64,000 nt of DNA from Streptomyces sp. man185. Its GTDB lineage: Bacteria; Actinomycetota; Actinomycetes; Streptomycetales; Streptomycetaceae. Shown piece after piece: positions 36,363-43,696 of this stretch. Position 1 is the stretch's first letter, and the number at the start of each line of letters is the position of its first letter. Under the pieces are notes generated by a model. That model was not told where the DNA came from. It ran no database searches and saw only the letters and a list, made by a program, of their open reading frames with translations. A program made the translations under genes and the position numbers. The DNA lies in contig NTHE01000011.1 in the NCBI GenBank assembly GCA_002551355.1, forward strand, positions 62,001-126,000, in the 5' to 3' direction.

Positions 36363-37805
36363 TCAGCCGGAACGCCACACGTCCGCCAGCGTGGCCACTC
36401 CCCGGGCGATGTCGCCGGGGGCGAGGTGGGCGTAGCCCAGGACGAGCGGCACGGTGCCGTTCTCGGAGCCGGCCGTCGCACAGTCGCGCAGCGAACGCAG
36501 CGCGATGCCCGCCCCGGCCGCCCGCTCCAGGAAGAGATCCTCGGGGCCGTACCGCGCCGGCAGCCGGGCGATGATGTGCAGCCCCGCCGCGATACCGCTG
36601 ACCGCCGTGCCGGGGAAGTGCTCGTCGAGCGCGGCCACCATCGCGTCCCGGCGTTCCCGGTAGGCCCGTTGGCAGCGCCGCAGCTGCCGGTCGTAGCCGC
36701 CGCGCACGATGAAATCGGCCAGTACCGCCTGGTCGAGTACCGGGTTGCCCAGATCCATGGTCCGTTTGCGGGCGACGATCGGCTCGGTGAGCGCGGCGGG
36801 GGCGATCAGCCAGCCGAGCCGCAGACCGGGAGCCAGCGACTTGCTCACGGATCCGGTGTACACGACCCGCTCGGGATCCAGTCCCTGCAAGGCGCCCACC
36901 GGCGCCCGGTCGTACCGGAAGTCCCCGTCGTAGTCGTCCTCCATGATCACCGCGTCCGCGTCCCGCGCCCAGCGGAGCAGCTCGCCGCGGCGGTGCGCGG
37001 AGTATCCGATTCCGGTGGGAAACTGGTGCGCGGGCGTGGTCACCACCGCGCGTACGCCGGAGCGCTCCAGGGGCGCGAGGGCGAGGCCTTCGTCGTCGAG
37101 GGGCAGCGGGACCGTGCCCAGACCGGTCGCCGCGAACAGCGACGCGTGTTCCGGGCTGCCCGGATCCTCCACCCCGACCGAGGCCACACCCTCGTCCCGG
37201 AGGACGAAGCCGAGCAGGGTCGTCGCCTGCGCCACCCCCGAACAGACCACCAGACGCTCCGGTTCGGCCACCACGCCCCGACGCCGAGCGAGCAGTCCGG
37301 CCAGGGCCTCGCGCAGCTCCGGCAGCCCGCGTGGATCCGGGTAGCCCAGCGCGCCGTGCGGCAGCCGGCCGAACACCGCCCGCTGGGCGGCACTCCACGC
37401 GCCGCGCGGGAAGAGGGACAGATCGGGGGTGCCGGGCCGGAAGTCCACCCGCGCGCCCGCCGCGCCCGGCGCACGGTCGCGTACCGGACGCACCGCCGCG
37501 CGTACGCCCTCGCTCACCCAGGTGCCCGCACCCCGCCCGCTGCGCAGATAGCCCTCCGCGGTGAGCTGCTCGTACGCCTCCGTGACCAGCCCGCGCGACA
37601 CCCCCAGATCGGCGGCGAGTTCACGGCTGGAGGGCAGCCTCGTGCCGCCGGCGAGACGGCCGGAGCGAACCGCCTCCCGCAGCGCGGACCGGAGTGCCCG
37701 TCCCCGCCCGCGCGCCGGCGCGGCAGCGGCGGGCAGCAGCAACTCCCACGCCGGGGAGAGGAAATCCGTCGGCGGGCGCCGCCGATTGGTCCCCGAAGAC
37801 GTCAT
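36363..37805 (-). CDS. MocR-type GntR/aminotransferase transcriptional regulator
   Basis: 480 aa. An N-terminal winged HTH (GTRLPSSRELAADLGVSRGLVTEAYEQL, about 53-80) is fused to a fold-type I aminotransferase-like domain with the PLP lysine in YTGSVSKSLAPGLRLGW and the DDYDGDFRYDR motif. MocR proteins use PLP or an amino-acid-PLP adduct as signal. It is divergent from an EamA transporter, the most likely target; the interval holds a GGACC/GGTCC inverted repeat. Confidence 0.93.
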   Translation of the reverse strand: MTSSGTNRRRPPTDFLSPAWELLLPAAAAPARGRGRALRSALREAVRSGRLAGGTRLPSSRELAADLGVSRGLVTEAYEQLTAEGYLRSGRGAGTWVSEGVRAAVRPVRDRAPGAAGARVDFRPGTPDLSLFPRGAWSAAQRAVFGRLPHGALGYPDPRGLPELREALAGLLARRRGVVAEPERLVVCSGVAQATTLLGFVLRDEGVASVGVEDPGSPEHASLFAATGLGTVPLPLDDEGLALAPLERSGVRAVVTTPAHQFPTGIGYSAHRRGELLRWARDADAVIMEDDYDGDFRYDRAPVGALQGLDPERVVYTGSVSKSLAPGLRLGWLIAPAALTEPIVARKRTMDLGNPVLDQAVLADFIVRGGYDRQLRRCQRAYRERRDAMVAALDEHFPGTAVSGIAAGLHIIARLPARYGPEDLFLERAAGAGIALRSLRDCATAGSENGTVPLVLGYAHLAPGDIARGVATLADVWRSG

Positions 37806-37811
37806 GGAAGT

Positions 37812-37828
37812 GGACCTTAAACCGGTCC
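37812..37828. promoter_or_regulatory. Candidate MocR operator
   Basis: GGACC (37812-37816) and GGTCC (37824-37828) form an inverted repeat around TTAAACC, inside the 47-bp divergent interval. It overlaps TAAGGT (minus strand), the likely -10 of the regulator. Confidence 0.5.
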
Positions 37829-37839
37829 GTCGCCGACCC

Positions 37840-37845
37840 TAGCGT
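37840..37845 (+). promoter_or_regulatory. -10 element TAGCGT, leaderless start of the EamA gene
   Basis: TAGCGT ends 7 nt before ATG 37853. Confidence 0.5.
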
Positions 37846-37852
37846 CGGCCCC

Positions 37853-39073
37853 ATGAACGCAACCTCTCTGCGCGGGGCCCTCCTCGCGGCCCTCGCATGC
37901 GTGCTGGTGGGGGCATCCTTCACGGCCAACAGCGTCCTCGGCGACTACCCGTACGCGGGCGGTCAGGCCCTCCGGTACGGTCTGGCCGCGCTCCTGCTCG
38001 TCCCGCTCCTGCACCGCGATCCCGACTCCGCGACGGCCCGGCTCCGCCGTCTCGCCCGCCGCCAATGGGGGCGGATCGCGTTGCTCGCCGCCGTGGGCAT
38101 GGTCGGCTTCAACCTGGCTGTCCTGGCGGCCGAACAGTCCGCGGAACCGGCTGTTCCGGGCGTCTTCGTGGGCTGTGCGCCGATCGTGGTCGGCGTGCTC
38201 GTCCCGCTGCTGGACGGCCGTCGTCCGTCCCGCGTCACGCTGTACGCGGCCGGACTCGTCGCCGTCGGCGCGTTCACCGTCCAGGGCTGGGGCCGCACCG
38301 ACCTGGCCGGCATCCTGTTCTCGGTGGGCGCGCTCGCGGGTGAGGTCGGCTTCGCGGTCCTCGCCGTCTCCGTGCTGCGGCCGCTCGGTCCGAAGCTGCT
38401 CTCCGCGACGGTCTGCGGAGTGGCGGCCGTCGAGTCGGCGCTGCTGGGCCTGCTGCTGGACGGCTGCTCGTTCCTGCGGGTCCCGACGGGCGGCGAGGCG
38501 GCGGCCCTGGTGTGGCAGGCCGTCGTCGTCAGCGTGATCGGATTCGTCTGCTGGTACAGCGGGATGCAGCGCATCGGAGCCGAACGCGCCACGCTCTTCT
38601 CCGGCCTGATCCCGGTTTCCGCAGCCCTGACCGCGCCCCTGGTCGGAGCCGGGACCTACGGTCTGGCGCAGGGCGCGGGAAGCCTTCTGGTCGGCGCCGG
38701 TGTGGCGTGCGGCTCCGGCGTCCTCGGGCGGCGCAGGAGCGCCGGAGCGCGGCTTTCCGGCCGCACACCGGCGCCCCGACGGGCCGACTCAGCGACTGGT
38801 GTCCAGGATGACGCGGGCCACCAGCGCCGGGTCGTCGTTCATCGGAACGTGCCCGCAGCCGGGCAGCCGCACGAGCCGGGCGTCGGGGATCACCCGCTTG
38901 GCGCGGACCCCCTGCCGGCGCAGCAGGATCCGGTCGCGGGTGCCCCAGGCGACGGTGACGGGGATGCCCTTCACGTCGTCGTCGAAGAACGCGCCCCGGC
39001 CGACCTCCAGCGTCTGGTGGAATCCGGTCGCTCCGCGCAGGGCGAACGTCTCGGCGACGACGGCCTCCGGTGA
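37853..39073 (+). CDS. EamA/DMT-family transporter with extended C-terminus
   Basis: The first 300 residues are a ten-helix EamA exporter (ACVLVGASFTANSVLGDYPYAGGQALRYG near the N-terminus, LFSGLIPVSAALTAPLV near the end). Such proteins export amino acids or metabolites; the divergent MocR regulator fits that. The reading frame does not stop at the natural end of the domain (around 38790) but continues for about 95 residues, antisense to the convergent hydrolase gene. The tail is Gly/Asp/His-rich without recognisable fold, so the ancestral stop was probably lost. Length 406 aa against about 300 usual. Confidence 0.8.
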   Translation: MNATSLRGALLAALACVLVGASFTANSVLGDYPYAGGQALRYGLAALLLVPLLHRDPDSATARLRRLARRQWGRIALLAAVGMVGFNLAVLAAEQSAEPAVPGVFVGCAPIVVGVLVPLLDGRRPSRVTLYAAGLVAVGAFTVQGWGRTDLAGILFSVGALAGEVGFAVLAVSVLRPLGPKLLSATVCGVAAVESALLGLLLDGCSFLRVPTGGEAAALVWQAVVVSVIGFVCWYSGMQRIGAERATLFSGLIPVSAALTAPLVGAGTYGLAQGAGSLLVGAGVACGSGVLGRRRSAGARLSGRTPAPRRADSATGVQDDAGHQRRVVVHRNVPAAGQPHEPGVGDHPLGADPLPAQQDPVAGAPGDGDGDALHVVVEERAPADLQRLVESGRSAQGERLGDDGLR

Positions 39074-39619
39074 ACGCCTGCCGGGCCGGGCATAGATGGT
39101 GCTGGTGAGCGCCGCCCGGCCGGCCGCGCTGCGCGACAGGCGCTCGATCAGCGGCACCGGCAGGGCCAGCGCGCTCCGGCGCATCGTCCGCAGGGTGCCG
39201 AAGGCGTAGCGCCGTTCCGCCTCCGTCCAGAAGCCCGCCGGGGACAGCGCGGTGACCGACCGCACCAGTTCGGTGCGGCCGAGCTCCAGCGCGATCAGAC
39301 CGCCCAGCGAGTTCCCGGCCACATGGGGGCGGTCCAGGCCGAGTTCGGCGCAGAAGGCCCCGAGCACCGGGCCGAAGGTCGCGAGATCGTACGGGGCTCC
39401 GTCCGGCAGGGCGGGCGAGGCGCCGAAGCCGGGCAGGTCCACGGCTATCACCTCACGCTCGGCGGCCAGGATCCGCGTCACCGGGTCCCAGGCCCTCAGG
39501 TGGTGACCGATGCCGTGCAGGAGCAGCAACGGTTCGCCCGAGCCGGTCCGTTCGTACGCGACCGTGACCGGACGGGGGCCGTCGGCCGTTGCGACGGTGA
39601 AGGAGACCGTGGTGGTCAT
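38789..39619 (-). CDS. Alpha/beta hydrolase
   Basis: 276 aa. LLLLHGIGHHLRAWDPV is the oxyanion-hole region, HVAGNSLGGLIAL the nucleophile elbow (GNSLGG, Ser), and GCGHVPMNDDP carries the catalytic His. The substrate is unknown. ATG 39619 follows GGGAGCAGCAGT. A promoter (TTGAAC-N17-TAATTG) is divergent from the ECF sigma gene. The 3' end overlaps the EamA tail by 285 bp. Confidence 0.9.
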   Translation of the reverse strand: MTTTVSFTVATADGPRPVTVAYERTGSGEPLLLLHGIGHHLRAWDPVTRILAAEREVIAVDLPGFGASPALPDGAPYDLATFGPVLGAFCAELGLDRPHVAGNSLGGLIALELGRTELVRSVTALSPAGFWTEAERRYAFGTLRTMRRSALALPVPLIERLSRSAAGRAALTSTIYARPGRRSPEAVVAETFALRGATGFHQTLEVGRGAFFDDDVKGIPVTVAWGTRDRILLRRQGVRAKRVIPDARLVRLPGCGHVPMNDDPALVARVILDTSR

Positions 39620-39658
39620 ACTGCTGCTCCCTGGGATGGGTAGACATCTCGTCAACAA

Positions 39659-39687
39659 CAATTACCGTCGGGTAGCTTGTAGTTCAA
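39659..39687 (-). promoter_or_regulatory. Promoter of the alpha/beta hydrolase gene
   Basis: On the minus strand, TTGAAC (39687-39682) and TAATTG (39664-39659) are separated by exactly 17 bp, 40 nt before the ATG. Confidence 0.5.
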
Positions 39688-39741
39688 GGGGTCCGGCGGT
39701 TCCCGCTGGACACCATGTGGCCCGTGGGCTGGGATGGGCCG

Positions 39742-40626
39742 ATGACCGCCGACGCCGCGACCGATCTCTTCGAAGAACACCGGCCCGTTCTCACCGGTGT
39801 CGCCTATCGCATGCTCGGCCGCGTGGCCGACGCCGAAGACGTGGTCCAGGAAGCATGGCTGAGGTGGTCGGTGGCGGCGCGCGAGGACATCCGGGAGCCG
39901 CGGGCCTTCCTGGTGCGGATCACGACCCGGCTGGCCATCGACCGGCTCCGGCACCTGCGGTCGCGCCGGGAGTCGTACCCGGGTTCCTGGCTGCCGGAGC
40001 CGGTGGTCACGGACTTCGGCCCCGCCGTGCCCGACACCGCGGAGCGCGCCGTCCTGGCCGACTCCGTCTCGCTCGCCGTGCTGGTCGTCCTCGAATCGCT
40101 CTCACCGCTGGAGCGCGCGGTATTCGTGCTCCGGGAGGCCTTCGGGTTCCCGTACGCCGAAATCGCCATCGCCCTGGACCGCACCGAGGCGGCCGTCCGG
40201 CAGCTCGGCGGCCGGGCCAGGCGGCACGTGGAGGAGCGCAAGCCGCGCTACGACGTGGACCCGGTCGAGCGGCGCGACCTCACCGAACGCTTTCTGGCCG
40301 CCGCCTCCGGGGGCGGTATCGAGCAGCTGCTCGCCCTGTTGGCCCCGGATGTCCGGCTCGTCAGCGACCACGGCGGCAGGGCGAAGGCGCCGCGGCGGAT
40401 CATGGAGACCGGCGACAAGGTCGGCCGCTTCCTCTTCGCGGTGGCGCGGGAGCTGGATCCCGACGGGGAGATCCGCATGGTGGAACTCAACGGCGGGCCT
40501 GCCGTCGTCCACTTCGTCGGCGGGAAGCCCGACGCCGTCTTTCAGATCGAAGTCGGCCAAGGTCTCATTCAATGCGCCTATTTGATTCGTAATCCGGACA
40601 AATTCTCCGGATTGCCCGTCGCGTAG
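39742..40626 (+). CDS. ECF41-type RNA polymerase sigma factor with SnoaL-like C-domain
   Basis: 294 aa. Sigma2 (LTGVAYRMLGRVADAEDVVQEAWLRW) and sigma4 (FVLREAFGFPYAEIAIALDRTEAAVRQL) are followed by a 100-residue SnoaL-like domain. The ECF41 hallmarks are visible: WLPEP between sigma2 and sigma4, DHGGR in place of DGGGR, and NPDKF in place of NPDKL. In this group the extension replaces an anti-sigma factor. ECF41 genes usually neighbour a carboxymuconolactone-decarboxylase, DoxX or oxidoreductase gene; here only a divergent alpha/beta hydrolase is present. Confidence 0.9.
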   Translation: MTADAATDLFEEHRPVLTGVAYRMLGRVADAEDVVQEAWLRWSVAAREDIREPRAFLVRITTRLAIDRLRHLRSRRESYPGSWLPEPVVTDFGPAVPDTAERAVLADSVSLAVLVVLESLSPLERAVFVLREAFGFPYAEIAIALDRTEAAVRQLGGRARRHVEERKPRYDVDPVERRDLTERFLAAASGGGIEQLLALLAPDVRLVSDHGGRAKAPRRIMETGDKVGRFLFAVARELDPDGEIRMVELNGGPAVVHFVGGKPDAVFQIEVGQGLIQCAYLIRNPDKFSGLPVA

Positions 40627-40667
40627 CCAAGAACACCACTGGTCGCCTCGCCCCCCATGGGCTCGTC

Positions 40668-40687
40668 GGGGGCCTGGTCAGGGCCCC
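40668..40687 (+). terminator. Hairpin after the ECF41 gene
   Basis: GGGGCCTG and CAGGGCCCC pair around GT with one bulged G. A plausible terminator 42 nt after the stop. Confidence 0.4.
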
Positions 40688-40797
40688 GTCATCCGCCTGG
40701 ATGCCGGGGCTCCGTGTCGCGCTCTCCTCACGGCATCACGAACGTCGTGTGAACGCTCTGCGCCAAAGTCCCGTTTCGTTCCGTTACGGAATAAGGA

Positions 40798-40811
40798 TTG
40801 GTCTTGACCAA
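40798..40811. promoter_or_regulatory. DasR-like (dre) palindrome on the GntR promoter
   Basis: TTGGTCTTGACCAA is a perfect 6-bp inverted repeat with a TT centre. It matches the core TGGTCTAGACCA of the DasR-responsive element in 11 of 12 positions and overlaps the -35 hexamer. A second palindrome, TTCCGTTACGGAA, lies at 40779-40791. Confidence 0.65.
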
Positions 40812-40832
40812 GGGGGTATGCCGTCCTAGGGT
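40804..40832 (+). promoter_or_regulatory. Promoter of the GntR regulator gene
   Basis: TTGACC (40804-40809) and TAGGGT (40827-40832) with 17 bp between, followed by a 71-nt leader and GGAGGAC before GTG 40904. Confidence 0.65.
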
Positions 40833-40903
40833 CTCCACTTAAGGCAGGAACCTTTAATAAATAACGTCGCGGAAAAAGACGCTGGGCGATTGCGGAGGAC
40901 AGG

Positions 40904-41674
40904 GTGGGGACCACGCAGCTGGAATCGGTACAGGAGCCGAAGTACTGGCACCTCAAGACCGTGCTCAGTGAGGCACTCGACTCGGACTTTGCGGTGGGGG
41001 AGATCCTGCCCAACGAGCGGGACCTCGCGGCGCGGTTCGGTGTCGCGCGAGCCACGCTCCGGCAGGCCCTGGAGCAGCTCGAACTGGAAGGCAGACTGCA
41101 GCGCCGTCGCGGGGTCGGGACGACCGTCGCCCCGCCGCGCGTGGGCATCGCCGTCTCCACCGCCCAGCACGAATGGGCGGGCGGCGTCAGCGGCGAGGCC
41201 TGGCAGCCGGTCGACAGCAGCATGGCCAAGGCCCCGGCGGCGGTGGTCGCCATGCTCGGAACGAACCCGGCCGAACCGGTGCACGTGGTGCGCCGTATCC
41301 GTGACACCCAGGGGCAGGCGGTAGCGGCGGAACTCCTCTACATCCCCGCCTCCTCGGTGCCCGACCTGTCCGCCATCGAGGCCCCGTCGGGCGCCGTCCG
41401 CGCCCGGAGCGTACTGCGCGAGCTGCACCGGCTCGGGCTGCAGGGCCAGGACCGTTCCGTGGAGCTCGGCTCCGCACGGGCGGACGACGCCAAGGAGCTG
41501 GACCGGCTCCCCGGCGCCCCCGTCCTCGTCGTCACCACCCGCTACTTCACCGCGGACGGTACGGCGGCCGTGTCCGTCGCCACCTACCGCGCGGACACCT
41601 GCCGCCTCACCTTCGGGGACTCCGGCGCGCTGGAGATCAGCCACGACGAAGAGCCGGAGCGCCAGGCTTCCTGA
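40904..41674 (+). CDS. HutC-subfamily GntR transcriptional regulator
   Basis: 256 aa. The winged HTH (LPNERDLAARFGVARATLRQALEQLELEGRLQRRRGVGTTVAPP, about 37-80) is followed by a UTRA ligand domain (about 100-245) as in DasR. The GTG start follows GGAGGAC. The promoter carries a dre-like palindrome, so it may be autoregulated or controlled by DasR and respond to an amino-sugar-type ligand. It is convergent with a ROK regulator, another sugar-sensing family. Confidence 0.9.
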   Translation: MGTTQLESVQEPKYWHLKTVLSEALDSDFAVGEILPNERDLAARFGVARATLRQALEQLELEGRLQRRRGVGTTVAPPRVGIAVSTAQHEWAGGVSGEAWQPVDSSMAKAPAAVVAMLGTNPAEPVHVVRRIRDTQGQAVAAELLYIPASSVPDLSAIEAPSGAVRARSVLRELHRLGLQGQDRSVELGSARADDAKELDRLPGAPVLVVTTRYFTADGTAAVSVATYRADTCRLTFGDSGALEISHDEEPERQAS

Positions 41675-41695
41675 GCACCTCCGGCCCGCTCGGTC

Positions 41696-41749
41696 CACAC
41701 CCGCCGATCTCCCCCGAAGACTCCGGTCCCGGGGAGATGGGCGGGCGTG
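41696..41749. terminator. Bidirectional terminator between GntR and ROK genes
   Basis: 19-nt arms (41696-41714 and 41731-41749) pair at 17 of 19 positions, centred on ATCTCCCC/GGGGAGAT. It lies between convergent stops. Confidence 0.75.
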
Positions 41750-41783
41750 CGTCGTCCCGTTCCGCTCGCGCCTGCCGCGAAGG

Positions 41784-42941
41784 TCAGCGGGGGGCTGTCA
41801 CGGCCCCCTCGACGGCGAACAGCTCCTCCTCGACGTGGTCCAGGGCGAGCCGCAGCGCCCCCGTCGCGACGGCGGCCTCTCCGAGCAGCGACAGGGTCAC
41901 CCGGGGCGGGCGCAGGCAGTAGCGGGCCAGCTCCCTGCGGAGGGGTTCCAGCACCCCGTCCAGCCCGGCGGCCCAGCCGCCGACCACGACCAGCTCCGGG
42001 TCGAGCGCCAGCACCAGCGCCGCCACATCGTGCACCAGTCGCTGAAGGAACCGCTCGACCGCGGCCCGGGCCCCCGCATCGCCCTCCTTGGCCTTGGCGA
42101 ACACCGCGGCCACCGCCTGCTCGTCCAGCGGGTCCAGCGGAGTGTCCGTCGTCGACAGCAGATGCTCCGGGGTCACCTCCCTGCCCAGCAGGTGCAGAGC
42201 GCCGATCTCCCCGGCCGCCCCGCCGAACCCGCGGTGCAGACGCCCGCCGATCAAGGACCCCGCACCGGGGCTCAGCCCCGCCAGCACGAAGACCACATCG
42301 TCGGACTCGGTGGCCGCACCCTTCCAGTGCTCGGCCACCGCGGCGGCGTTGGCGTCGTTCTCGACGAGCACGGGGCAGCGGAACGAACGGCGCAGCCGCT
42401 CCCCGAGCGCGAGGCCGGTCCAGTCCGGCAACGCGGTGCCCAGCCGCACGGTGCCGTCGGCCTCCACGATCCCGGGACTGCCCACACCGACCGCACGCAG
42501 ACTGCTCCGGGCCACCCCGGTGCGGCGCAGCACGTCCGCGATGACCGCCCGGACCTGGTCGAGCCTGTCGTCCGCGCCGGCCGTCTCCGACACCGCACGG
42601 GAGCCCGCCCCGACGATCCGCCCGTCGAGCCCCGAGATGAGCGCCGAGACCCGGTGCGGACCGATCTCCACCCCGAGAAGGTGCCCCGCCTCGGCCCGGA
42701 ATCGGAACCTCCGGGCAGGGCGCCCCTGACGCCGCGCCTCACTCTCGTCGGGCAGGGCCTCGACCACGAGCCCAGCCTCGAACAGCCCCTCGACGACCCC
42801 TTCGACCGTCGGCCGGGACAGCCCCGTGATCCGCGTCAGGTCCGTCAGCGTCGGCGCGCCGGCCCCCCTCAGGGCGTGCAGCACTACCGCGGAATTGATC
42901 CGCCGCAACAGCGACGGGTCCCCACCGGTCAGCCGGCCCAC
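41784..42941 (-). CDS. ROK-family transcriptional regulator lacking the zinc motif
   Basis: 385 aa. An N-terminal HTH (GAPTLTDLTRITGLSRPTVEGVVEGLFEAG) is followed by a ROK sugar-kinase-like domain with ENDANAAAVAEH. The CxCGxxGC zinc motif expected after GFGGAAGEIGALHLLG is absent, and the phosphate-binding loop is degenerate (GVEIGPHRVSALI), so it is probably a pure repressor. GTG 42941 (GRLTGGDPSLLRR) has GGGAGG 8 nt upstream; an in-frame ATG 35 codons earlier lacks a ribosome site. Confidence 0.87.
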   Translation of the reverse strand: MGRLTGGDPSLLRRINSAVVLHALRGAGAPTLTDLTRITGLSRPTVEGVVEGLFEAGLVVEALPDESEARRQGRPARRFRFRAEAGHLLGVEIGPHRVSALISGLDGRIVGAGSRAVSETAGADDRLDQVRAVIADVLRRTGVARSSLRAVGVGSPGIVEADGTVRLGTALPDWTGLALGERLRRSFRCPVLVENDANAAAVAEHWKGAATESDDVVFVLAGLSPGAGSLIGGRLHRGFGGAAGEIGALHLLGREVTPEHLLSTTDTPLDPLDEQAVAAVFAKAKEGDAGARAAVERFLQRLVHDVAALVLALDPELVVVGGWAAGLDGVLEPLRRELARYCLRPPRVTLSLLGEAAVATGALRLALDHVEEELFAVEGAVTAPR

Positions 42942-43095
42942 GGTATGTCCTCCCAGCTCGTGCGCATGTTCTGCCGGATCGTACTCGCTGGCCGGGACCC
43001 CTGCGACCAGCCAGGGAAGCCGGTATCGAGCCGCAACCTGGGTCATCCGCGAGCGGCGAATCCGCGCGCGTCACGGGCCGGGGCCGGTCGAGGGC

Positions 43096-43677
43096 TCAGT
43101 CGGTCGCGGCCGGGTCGGCAACGGGCCGGCCGGCCGGCCGCCCGGCGGGCACGGCGTCCCTCAGGCGGGCGTACTCCTCGGCCATGGTCTGCACCGTCCA
43201 GTGGGCGTTGAGGCCGCTGGGGTTGGGGAGAGCCCATACGCGGGCGCCGCCGACCGTCCGCTCCTGTGGGCCGATACGGGCCCGGGGCTCCCCGAAGGCA
43301 GCCCGGTAGGCGGTGATGCCGACCACCGCGAGCCACTGTGGCGCGAGCCGTTCGACCTTCGCCTTCAGAGCGGCCCCGCCTCGACGGAACTCCTCCGCGT
43401 CCAGCTCGTCGGCCCGGGCCGTGGCCCGCGCGACCACGTTGGTGATGCCCAGTCCGAGGTCGAGCAACTCGGCCTGCTCCGACGGGCGCAGCTGCCGGGG
43501 TGTGAATCCCGAGCGGTGCAGCACCGGCCAGAACCGGTTTCCGGGGTGGGCGAAGTGGTGGCCCGTCGCCGCGGTCGTCAGGCTCGGGTTGATGCCGCAG
43601 AAGAGCACACGCAGACCGCCCGCGGCCACATCGGGGACGATGCGGTCACGGGCGGCGCTCAGCTCTTCGGGGGTCAT
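43096..43677 (-). CDS. mug: G/U mismatch-specific DNA glycosylase (Mug)
   Basis: 193 aa. The Mug-type uracil-glycosylase motifs are present: LFCGINPSL near residue 26 and WALPNPSGLNAH near 156. It removes uracil or ethenocytosine opposite guanine. The C-terminus carries a short Pro/Ala/Gly tail. The ATG lies 19 nt downstream of the purB stop, so the pair may be co-transcribed. Confidence 0.9.
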   Translation of the reverse strand: MTPEELSAARDRIVPDVAAGGLRVLFCGINPSLTTAATGHHFAHPGNRFWPVLHRSGFTPRQLRPSEQAELLDLGLGITNVVARATARADELDAEEFRRGGAALKAKVERLAPQWLAVVGITAYRAAFGEPRARIGPQERTVGGARVWALPNPSGLNAHWTVQTMAEEYARLRDAVPAGRPAGRPVADPAATD

Positions 43678-43696
43678 ACGGTGAGGGCGGTGCCGG

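Noticed and set aside
42942..43046. ROK protein start at the upstream ATG 43046
   Set aside because: No ribosome site there; GTG 42941 has GGGAGG at 8 nt and starts at the family N-terminus.
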